DNA from: JBCDBL01 sp039183635
Lineage (GTDB): Bacteria; Pseudomonadota; Alphaproteobacteria; Caulobacterales; Parvularculaceae
NCBI GenBank assembly: GCA_039183635.1
Contig: JBCDBL010000048.1
Location: 1-27,673 of the forward strand
DNA: 27,673 bases
Direction: 5' to 3'
Below the pieces are notes generated by a model. It did not search any database and was not told the origin of the DNA. It saw only the letters and a list, made by a program, of their open reading frames with translations. Shown here piece by piece: positions 21,849 to 27,673 of the stretch. Position 1 is the stretch's first letter, and the number at the start of each line of letters is the position of its first letter. The position numbers were made by a program, and so were the translations under genes.

Positions 21849-22091
21849 CTACGCCTCAAGCTCAATGGTGTAATTTTCCATCACCGTGTTGGCGAGGAGT
21901 TTTTGACACATCTCGTCCACTTTCGCCCGGGCGGCGGCTTCGTCTGTCTCGGTGAGGGCGAACTCTAAAACCTTGCCTTGGCGGACGCCGTCAACGCCGT
22001 CAAAGCCGAGCCCATGGAGGGCGTTTTCGATAGCTTTGCCCTGGGGGTCGAGGACGCCGGGCTTCAGCGTCACATGCACTTTCGCTTTCAT
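21849..22091 (-). CDS. purS: FGAM synthase subunit PurS
   Basis: An 80-residue protein, the usual PurS length: KAKVHVTLKPGVLDPQGKAI (2-21), ENALHGLGFDGVDGVRQGKV (22-41), then an alpha-beta half ending LLANTVMENYTIELEA. PurS dimers dock PurQ onto PurL in the three-protein FGAM synthase. It is the first gene of the minus-strand pur operon. The ribosome site is weak (AAGGCC about 9 bases upstream). Its promoter must lie in the 322-base gap shared with the dcw cluster. Confidence 0.95.
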   Translation of the reverse strand: MKAKVHVTLKPGVLDPQGKAIENALHGLGFDGVDGVRQGKVLEFALTETDEAAARAKVDEMCQKLLANTVMENYTIELEA

Positions 22092-22256
22092 GAAATCTGG
22101 CCTTGTTGTGGGGACGACTCGCGCTTGCGCGCCTTTTGGTTTGCTTAACGTCCCGCAAGCCTTAGGGCAACTCGCGAAATGTCATCCCATGACCCGTTTG
22201 TTCCTTATATGTTCTTATTCGCCAAAGAATCCAGTACTTTAGAGGAGTGAGTCCCG

Positions 22257-22286
22257 TTGACCGGCAAGTTTTTGGCGTGCTATCCC
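22257..22286 (+). promoter_or_regulatory. Predicted mraZ/dcw promoter
   Basis: TTGACC (22257-22262) and TATCCC (22281-22286) are 18 bases apart, with TG two bases before the -10 element (extended -10 form TGC-TATCCC). It lies about 130 bases before the mraZ start and overlaps the TCCCA repeats, as expected for an MraZ-controlled promoter. Confidence 0.5.
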
Positions 22287-22307
22287 ATAATGTCCCATAT
22301 GAAACCA
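22283..22307. promoter_or_regulatory. Candidate MraZ-binding repeats
   Basis: TCCCA (22283-22287) and TCCCA (22293-22297) are spaced by five bases; a degenerate AACCA follows in phase at 22303. On the minus strand this is TGGGA-N5-TGGGA, the direct-repeat form described for E. coli MraZ (TGGGN repeats with 5-base spacers). Only two of the three units are good. Confidence 0.55.
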
Positions 22308-22413
22308 TGTGAGGGCGACTTGCGCCCGGATGCTGCTGCAGCGCCGGCCCTGTGTCGCCGCGAGCGTGGGGGATGGGATCGGGCGGAAGCCATTTGGGCG
22401 GGATGGAAGCGGA

Positions 22414-22896
22414 ATGCCGCGGTTTGTCGGGACATTTACGAACAAGATTGACGCCAAGGGCCGCGTCTCTGTGCCGGCGGGATTCCGTGCGGCGGCTGCC
22501 GGTCCCGGCGGCTTCAACGGCGTGTCGCTTTATCCCGCGTTCACCGATGCGGCTTTGGAAGGCGGCGGGCGGGATCTTCTTGATGATGTGGAGGCGGCTC
22601 TCGACCGGTTGAAGCTTTATGGCGAGGAGCGCGAGGCGTTCGAAATCGCCGTCCTGGGTGAGGCGCGGGAGCTTAACTTCGACGCCGACGGGCGCGTCAC
22701 GCTGCCGGCGGAGTTTTTGGACCACGCCACATTGAACGGCCAGGCGACCTTTGTGGGGCGCGGCCGGCGGTTCCAGATCTGGGCGCCGGAGGTTTACGCC
22801 GACAAGCGCGCCGCAGCCCGGGACAAGGCGCGCGAATTGCGGGAGCTGCTCGACAGCCCCCACGCCCGTGGCAATGGGCGGGAGGCGGCGGAATGA
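22414..22896 (+). CDS. mraZ: Transcriptional regulator MraZ
   Basis: A 160-residue protein starting MPRFVGTFTNKIDAKGRVSV at 22414 (GGAAGCGGA Shine-Dalgarno). It has two SpoVT/AbrB-type half domains, the second containing ELNFDADGRVTLPAEFLDHA (residues 86-105) and ATFVGRGRRFQIWAPEVY. MraZ is the DNA-binding repressor at the head of the dcw cluster and forms a ring-shaped oligomer. The open frame back to 22309 precedes the family start and overlaps the operator region, so it is rejected. The stop overlaps rsmH as ATGA. Confidence 0.95.
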   Translation: MPRFVGTFTNKIDAKGRVSVPAGFRAAAAGPGGFNGVSLYPAFTDAALEGGGRDLLDDVEAALDRLKLYGEEREAFEIAVLGEARELNFDADGRVTLPAEFLDHATLNGQATFVGRGRRFQIWAPEVYADKRAAARDKARELRELLDSPHARGNGREAAE

Positions 22897-23918
22897 GTGG
22901 TCCACGTCATATTCCTGTTTTGCTGGAAGAAGCGGTCCACGCCCTCGCGCCCATGAACAACGGCGTCTATGTGGACGCCACCTTCGGCGCCGGCGGGTAT
23001 TCCCGGTCTATCTTGGGCGCGGCCAATGCCGCCGTGATTGGCCTCGACCGGGACCCGACGGCTGTGGCGTCGGGCCGGGAGTGGGCGAAAGGCTATGGCG
23101 GGCGACTGCGTATTATACACACGCCTTTCGGCGCCATGGCGGAGGCCTTAGCGGTCGCCGGAATTGAAAGCGTCGACGGCGTCGTATTTGATCTCGGCGT
23201 CTCTTCAATGCAAATCGACGAAGGCGTGCGGGGCTTTTCGTTCCAACAGGACGGCCCGCTCGACATGCGCATGGGCGCTGCGGGTATGACGGCGGCGGAG
23301 CTCGTGAACGAAGCCGTCGAAGACGATCTTTCGATGATTATATCTGTTTACGGAGAAGATAAAAAAGCGCGGCGCATCGCACGGGCGATTGTCAGCGCCC
23401 GGGCCGAGGCGCCGATAGATACGACGGGCCGTCTTGCCGAAATTATCGAGGGCGCCGTCGGCGGGCGCGGTCAGGAGAAAATTCACCCCGCCACCAGAGC
23501 ATTCCAGGCGTTGCGCATTTTCCTCAACGATGAGATCGGGGAGCTGCAGCGCGGCCTTCTCGCTGCTGAATGTTTGTTGCAAACGGCGGGGCGTTTGGTG
23601 GTCGTGACCTTTCATTCTATGGAAGACAGGATTGTGAAGCGGTTTTTGAACGCACGGGCGGGGCGCGTTGCGAACCCGTCCCGTCATGCGCCGCCCGCTG
23701 CGGCTGCAGCCGCAGCGCCGTTCCGTTTGCTGATGGACAAGGCTGTCGCCCCTTCCAGCGCGGAGGTCGGAGACAATCCCCGGGCCCGGTCGGCGAAGTT
23801 GCGCGCCGCGGTTCGCACTGACGCGCCGATTCCGGCGGACGAGATGGATTTCAGGGCGCTTGGCGCGCCGGTTCTCGCTGTGTCGCCGGGGCTGTTGTTG
23901 AGGAGAGACGCGTCATGA
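22893..23918 (+). CDS. rsmH: 16S rRNA m4C1402 methyltransferase
   Basis: A 341-residue protein: HIPVLLEEAVHAL (6-18), SAM-binding DATFGAGGYSRSIL (28-41), GLDRDP, VVFDLGVSSMQID (97-109), HPATRAFQALRIFLNDE and VVVTFHSMEDRIVKRF, all RsmH/MraW landmarks. It N4-methylates C1402 of 16S rRNA. A run of seven Ala after HAPP, encoded by a perfect 20-base palindrome (23697-23716), replaces the usual variable loop before PFRLL. It overlaps mraZ (ATGA) and ftsL (ATGA), so the cluster is translationally coupled. Confidence 0.97.
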   Translation: MSGPRHIPVLLEEAVHALAPMNNGVYVDATFGAGGYSRSILGAANAAVIGLDRDPTAVASGREWAKGYGGRLRIIHTPFGAMAEALAVAGIESVDGVVFDLGVSSMQIDEGVRGFSFQQDGPLDMRMGAAGMTAAELVNEAVEDDLSMIISVYGEDKKARRIARAIVSARAEAPIDTTGRLAEIIEGAVGGRGQEKIHPATRAFQALRIFLNDEIGELQRGLLAAECLLQTAGRLVVVTFHSMEDRIVKRFLNARAGRVANPSRHAPPAAAAAAAPFRLLMDKAVAPSSAEVGDNPRARSAKLRAAVRTDAPIPADEMDFRALGAPVLAVSPGLLLRRDAS

Positions 23919-24325
23919 TCCGCCTTGCAACCCTCATCGCTGTTCTCGTGCTCGCTGTCGCCGTCTACGGACGATACCAGACGGAAAATGCTGTAAAGGC
24001 GCGGGCCGATGACATTGCCTCGGCTGAGCGCGCCATTGATCGTGCGGAAGCGGACATCCGCACCTTGCGCGCGGAGATCGCCCACCTTGAATCGCCCTCG
24101 CGCCTCGCTGCGGCCGTCGCCGCTAAAAAAGCAACGAAGGGGTCGCAGTTGAGGCCGGCGACGCCATCGCAGGTGCTCTCTCTGGAGGCGGCGCTGCAAA
24201 GTCTGACGGCAAACGCCGATGCTGACGCAGGAGGACAGGCGCTGGTCGAGACTGACCCTATGGCGGCGTTTTTGGAAGAGTACGTGGTGCGCGCCGTCGC
24301 CCAGGATGCTTGGGAGGCGCAGTAG
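23915..24325 (+). CDS. ftsL: Cell division protein FtsL
   Basis: A 136-residue bitopic protein assigned by position between rsmH and ftsI, and by architecture: membrane helix at about 3-18 (RLATLIAVLVLAVAVY), then a periplasmic coiled coil (ADDIASAERAIDRAEADIRT, LRAEIAHLES, to about residue 62) as in FtsL, which forms the FtsQLB complex. Sequence identity between FtsL proteins is always low, so synteny carries most of the weight. The C-terminal tail of about 70 residues is longer than in enterobacteria. Confidence 0.88.
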   Translation: MIRLATLIAVLVLAVAVYGRYQTENAVKARADDIASAERAIDRAEADIRTLRAEIAHLESPSRLAAAVAAKKATKGSQLRPATPSQVLSLEAALQSLTANADADAGGQALVETDPMAAFLEEYVVRAVAQDAWEAQ

Positions 24326-24328
24326 GCC

Positions 24329-26134
24329 ATGTTCGGGTTATTAAAGCGCGGTTCCGACAAAAAAAAACCTCGGCGCCCCCAGCCGACAGCCTATGTCATT
24401 TCCGAAGGCCCGCGGCCTGAGCAGGCTGAGGCCGACATGCGCATTGACGGCGGGCGACGCCGGGCGGCGGAGGATGGTCGCAAGCGTATTGTCGTATGCG
24501 GATTGTTGTTTGCTATCGCCTATGGCGTGGTGGCCGTGCGCCTTACGGCGGTCTCTCTCAGCGGCGCGGCGCCGGCCGCGCACGCCGCCGCTGTCGAAGG
24601 CGATGCATCGCAGGCGACGGGCGCGCCCGCTCTACGCGCCGAGATTGTTGACCGCAACGGCGAGCTTTTGGCGACGAACCTGCCGGTGGAGACTGTGGAG
24701 GTGGACGGCCGTGTCGTGTGGGACGCGGCGGAGACCGCAGCGGCCTTGAAAACCGTTCTGCCGGATCTCGATGCGGAGTATCTGGTCAAACGGCTTCAAG
24801 CCGGACGCAACGTGCCCATTGCCCGCGCTGTGGAGCCGAAAATAAGAGCTGAAATTTTTGGGCTTGGCCTGCCGGGGGTGAACTTCATAGAGGAGACGCG
24901 GCGGGTGTATCCCCGCGAAAGTCTCGGCGCCCATGTCATCGGCCATGTGGATATGGACGGGCGCGGCCGCATGGGGCTGGAGCGCTTGCTGGACGATATT
25001 CCCGCTATAGACGGCGGCGCGGCGCTTGTCTCTACCGTAGATATACGCGCCCAGAGGATTTTAGAGGAGGAGCTTGCCTACGGCTTCGAGAAGTTCTCCG
25101 CCAAAGCCGCCTGGGGCGTTGTGCTGGATGTGCACACGGGCGAGGTGTTGGCGCTTGCCAATGTGCCGGATTTCGATCCCAACGACGCCGGCGCCTATCC
25201 CCCGGCGCACCGTCGCAACCGCGCCACATTTGATGTTTATGAGCTGGGTTCCGCGTTTAAAGCGTTCACCGTCGCGGCGGCGCTGGAGACTGGCGCGGCG
25301 AAGATGGACGATGTTTATGACGCGCGAAAGCCTTTGAAAATTGCGCGCCACACCATTCGGGATTTTCATGCCCAAAACCGGATTTTAACGGTTCCCGAGG
25401 TCTTTATGCATTCCTCGAACATAGGTTCGGCCATGATGGCTCTCGATATTGGGACCGCACAGCATAAGGACTTTTTAGATAAATTGAATCTGTTCGCCCG
25501 CATCGATATGGATTTTCCCGAGCGTGGCCGGCCCCTGGCGCCGTCGCCCTGGCGCGACATCAACACGGCCACCGCCGCCTATGGCCACGGCGTCGCGGTG
25601 ACGCCGCTGCATCTGGCCGCCGGGATGGCCGCCATGGTGAACGGCGGAGCGTATGTGACGCCGTCCTTTGTCAAAGGCGCGCCCCGCACCGCCCGCCGCG
25701 TCATCAGCGAAGAGACCAGCGCCAAGGTGCGCGGCCTGATGCGCCTTGTGGTGATCGAGGGCACTGGCGGCGCGGCCGATGTAGAAGGGTACCGTGTCGG
25801 TGGCAAGACCGCGACGGCGGAAAAGGCCGCAGCGGGGGGGTATGACCGCAAGCGTCTGATCTCATCATTCGTAGGCGTTTTTCCTGGCGATGCGCCGGAG
25901 TATCTCATCCTGGCGTCCCTCGATGAACCGAAGGGGATTTCCGAAACTCACGGCTACGCTACGGCCGGTTGGACCGCCGCGCCTATGGTCGGGCGGGTGA
26001 TCGAACGCCTTGGCCCTATGTTCGGTGTACGGACCCAACATGACGTGATGACGCCTTTTGAGTTTGAACGCCGCATGGGAGAGCGCGCTGGCGCCATTGA
26101 AACGGCCTATGTCGACGAAGGGCGGCTGCAATGA
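24329..26134 (+). CDS. ftsI: Septal peptidoglycan transpeptidase FtsI (PBP3)
   Basis: A 601-residue class B penicillin-binding protein: cytoplasmic basic N terminus, one membrane helix (about 53-72), a non-catalytic domain (RAEIVDRNGELLATNLPVET, SLGAHVIGHVD, GRMGLERLLDD) and a transpeptidase domain from about 260. Active-site motifs: Ser308-Ala-Phe-Lys311 (ELGSAFKAFT; the family usually has STFK or SVFK), Ser362-Ser-Asn364, and Lys493-Thr-Ala495 (VGGKTATAEK) where KTG is expected. The two departures are in the SxxK spacing-neutral residue (harmless) and in the third motif (unusual). It cross-links septal peptidoglycan with FtsW. It begins 3 bases after the ftsL stop, and its end overlaps murE (ATGA). 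Confidence 0.96.
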   Translation: MFGLLKRGSDKKKPRRPQPTAYVISEGPRPEQAEADMRIDGGRRRAAEDGRKRIVVCGLLFAIAYGVVAVRLTAVSLSGAAPAAHAAAVEGDASQATGAPALRAEIVDRNGELLATNLPVETVEVDGRVVWDAAETAAALKTVLPDLDAEYLVKRLQAGRNVPIARAVEPKIRAEIFGLGLPGVNFIEETRRVYPRESLGAHVIGHVDMDGRGRMGLERLLDDIPAIDGGAALVSTVDIRAQRILEEELAYGFEKFSAKAAWGVVLDVHTGEVLALANVPDFDPNDAGAYPPAHRRNRATFDVYELGSAFKAFTVAAALETGAAKMDDVYDARKPLKIARHTIRDFHAQNRILTVPEVFMHSSNIGSAMMALDIGTAQHKDFLDKLNLFARIDMDFPERGRPLAPSPWRDINTATAAYGHGVAVTPLHLAAGMAAMVNGGAYVTPSFVKGAPRTARRVISEETSAKVRGLMRLVVIEGTGGAADVEGYRVGGKTATAEKAAAGGYDRKRLISSFVGVFPGDAPEYLILASLDEPKGISETHGYATAGWTAAPMVGRVIERLGPMFGVRTQHDVMTPFEFERRMGERAGAIETAYVDEGRLQ

Positions 26135-27594
26135 AGCTGTCGGATCTCATAGGCCGGCCCGTGGCGGGCGCCGATCCCGAGATCAAGGGCCTGACCGCCG
26201 ACAGTCGGGCGGTGAGGCCCGGATTTTTGTTCGCGGCGCTCGCCGGCGTCAACGCCGACGGCGCGCGGTTTATTCCGCAGGCGGAGGCGGCGGGCGCCGC
26301 CGCTATTCTCGCCGCGCCGGGCGTTGAGGCGTCCGTACCTCTCGTCCACGATGAAAACCCACGCCGGGCCCTCGCCCTGGCGGCGGCGAGATTTTACGGC
26401 GCCCAGCCCGAGACCGCTGTCGCCGTCACCGGCACCAACGGCAAAACCTCCGTCGCCCGGTTTGTCGCTCAGCTCTGGCGGGCCTGCGGCCGCAAGGCCG
26501 GCAGCCTCGGCACCATCGGGGCGGAGGCGGAGGGGTACGCCCGCGCCCAAACTCACACAACGCCGGAGCCTGTGGAGCTTCACGATATCCTTGCCGAAAT
26601 GGCGGCGGCGGGAACGACCCACGTGGCGCTGGAGGCCTCCAGCCACGGCCTCGCCCAGCACAGGGCGGACGGGGTGCGCCTCACAGCGGCGGCGTTTACG
26701 AACATCAGCCAGGACCACCTCGACTACCACAAAGACTTTGACGACTATTTCGCCGCCAAGGCCCGTTTGTTTACGGAGGTTCTGCCCGAAGCCGGAACGG
26801 CGGTGATCGACGTCGACGGCGCCTATGGCGCGCGGATGGCGGAGGCGTCCCGGGCCGCAGGGCGCAAGGTCATGACCGTCGGCCGGGACGGCGAGGATAT
26901 CCGCCTTGTCGATGTCGCACCGACGCCGTCGGGGCTGAACGTGTCTTTGTCCGCCTTCGGACAGGAGGCGAAACTCGGCCTGCCTTTGGTCGGCGCGTTC
27001 CAGGCCTCGAACGCCGCCGCCGCTCTCGGCCTCGTCGTGGCGGCGGGGGAGGATGCGGCCCTCGCGCTCACCGCCTTGCCGCAGTTAAGGGGCGTTCCGG
27101 GGCGCATGGAGTTTGTCGGAACCGCCAAATCGGGCGGGGCGACCTATGTGGATTATGCGCACACCCCCGATGCGCTCGCGACGGTGCTCGCCGCCGTCCG
27201 GCCCCATGCGGCGGGGCGCGTCCATGTGGTGTTCGGCGCCGGCGGCGACCGGGACAAAACCAAACGCCCCCTGATGGGCGCGGCGGCGGCCAAGGGCGCC
27301 GACGTTGCGATCCTGACCGACGACAACCCCCGCAGCGAAGATGCAGGCGCCATCCGCCGCGCGGTGCGGGAGGGGTGTCCCCAGGCGATCGATATTGGGG
27401 ATCGGCGGGCGGCGATTTTCGCCGCCGTCGACGGGCTTGAAACCGGGGATGTGCTGATCATCGCCGGCAAGGGCCATGAGACGGGGCAGACGGTGGGGAC
27501 CGAAACGCTGCCCTTTGACGATGCGGCCGTGGCGCGGGACGCCTTGGCGGCGAACGGGGACGATGCGGGGCGCAACTTGGGAGAGACGGCATGA
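26131..27594 (+). CDS. murE: UDP-MurNAc-tripeptide synthetase (meso-DAP-adding)
   Basis: A 487-residue Mur ligase. Residues 20-35 contain LTADSRAVRPGFLFAA (UDP contact); the ATP loop is VTGTNGKTS (about 98-106); LEASSHGLAQHR and FTNISQDHLDYHKDF follow; the third domain has DYAHTPDAL, FGAGGDRDKTKRP and DDNPRSE. The DNPR signature is the hallmark of enzymes that add meso-diaminopimelate rather than lysine, so the cell wall should be DAP-type. All expected motifs are intact. Overlaps ftsI and murF by ATGA. Confidence 0.97.
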   Translation: MKLSDLIGRPVAGADPEIKGLTADSRAVRPGFLFAALAGVNADGARFIPQAEAAGAAAILAAPGVEASVPLVHDENPRRALALAAARFYGAQPETAVAVTGTNGKTSVARFVAQLWRACGRKAGSLGTIGAEAEGYARAQTHTTPEPVELHDILAEMAAAGTTHVALEASSHGLAQHRADGVRLTAAAFTNISQDHLDYHKDFDDYFAAKARLFTEVLPEAGTAVIDVDGAYGARMAEASRAAGRKVMTVGRDGEDIRLVDVAPTPSGLNVSLSAFGQEAKLGLPLVGAFQASNAAAALGLVVAAGEDAALALTALPQLRGVPGRMEFVGTAKSGGATYVDYAHTPDALATVLAAVRPHAAGRVHVVFGAGGDRDKTKRPLMGAAAAKGADVAILTDDNPRSEDAGAIRRAVREGCPQAIDIGDRRAAIFAAVDGLETGDVLIIAGKGHETGQTVGTETLPFDDAAVARDALAANGDDAGRNLGETA

Positions 27595-27673
27595 CCAAAG
27601 AGATTTTATGGACGGCGGAGGCGGCGGCGACCGCCACGGGCGGGGCGCTCTGCGCCAAGGGCGGCCCGGAGGA
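27591..27673 (+). CDS. murF: Start of murF (UDP-MurNAc-tripeptide--D-Ala-D-Ala ligase), truncated by the window
   Basis: The ATG at 27591 overlaps the murE stop (ATGA) and the frame is open to the window edge (MTKEILWTAEAAATATGGAL). W-T-A-E-A-A...A-T-G-G is the usual N terminus of MurF, and murF follows murE in dcw clusters. Only 27 complete codons are visible, so the name rests mainly on position. Confidence 0.85.
   Translation, partial: MTKEILWTAEAAATATGGALCAKGGPE

Larger units (their letters stand above)
22092..22413. other. Divergent regulatory region between the pur operon and the dcw cluster
   Basis: This 322-base gap holds no believable gene; open frames in it are shadows. On the plus strand it contains the mraZ promoter and repeats listed separately. 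A small palindrome GTCAT-CCC-ATGAC lies at 22181-22193. No clear sigma-70 match for the purS promoter or known purine riboswitch was recognised. Confidence 0.55.

Noticed and set aside
22162..22905. 247-residue minus-strand frame
   Set aside because: Antisense to mraZ and its promoter; the mraZ product is unmistakable.

Overview
The window looks like chromosomal DNA of a GC-rich alphaproteobacterium, probably marine or aquatic. The reasons are the purS-purQ-purL-bolA order facing away from a dcw cluster (mraZ-rsmH-ftsL-ftsI-murE-murF), an alphaproteobacterial-type XRE regulator, a NavAb-like bacterial sodium channel, a MurE with the DNPR motif typical of meso-diaminopimelate addition, and GC-rich codon use. 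I cannot place it to genus. No tRNA, rRNA, CRISPR array, transposase or integrase was seen.

Layout. 1-621 (-): start of a HerA-like (YjgR/DUF853) ATPase. 822-1842 (+): a membrane-anchored Ala-rich acidic repeat protein with a strong terminator, then an Hpt phosphotransfer protein. 2099-3498 (+): an AT-richer two-gene unit in which a tyrosinase/polyphenol oxidase core overlaps a second gene that looks like its detached C-terminal domain. 3651-5559: a CoxE-type VWA protein (-) divergent from a glutathione S-transferase (+). 5556-7518 (-): two DGPF/YCII proteins and an ECF42 sigma factor, preceded by a good match to the ECF42 promoter motif. 7633-9116 (-): a DUF6151 zinc-site protein and a RhlG-like SDR. 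9232-10114: two divergent XRE regulators with two different palindromes between them. 10128-10952 (-): voltage-gated sodium channel. 11204-12486: three unrecognised genes. 12724-14179: a Cys-rich lipoprotein (+) convergent with an OB-fold periplasmic protein (-). 14468-16226: an NTF2-like secreted protein (-) divergent from an OxyR-like LysR regulator (+), with an OxyR-type dyad between them. 16380-17684 (-): a clearly AT-rich pentapeptide-repeat membrane protein. 17783-22091 (-): the purine operon purS, purQ, a DUF559 endonuclease-like gene, and purL fused in frame to bolA, with two blocks of palindromic repeats. 22257-27673 (+): mraZ promoter and the dcw cluster, most genes linked by ATGA overlaps, running off the end in murF.

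Most notable points: (1) purL and bolA are one open frame, yet bolA keeps its own Shine-Dalgarno and ATG, and one extra C in a C4 run would restore a purL stop; (2) a polyphenol oxidase split into catalytic core and C-terminal domain genes with a 4-base overlap; (3) a DUF559 gene and palindromic repeat modules inserted in the pur operon; (4) a specific predicted promoter for the ECF42/DGPF operon; (5) an OxyR-like regulator lacking the peroxidatic cysteine but with an ATAG-N7-CTAT dyad upstream; (6) FtsI with KTA in place of the KTG box.

All calls come from reading the sequence and remembered family features; no database search was run.
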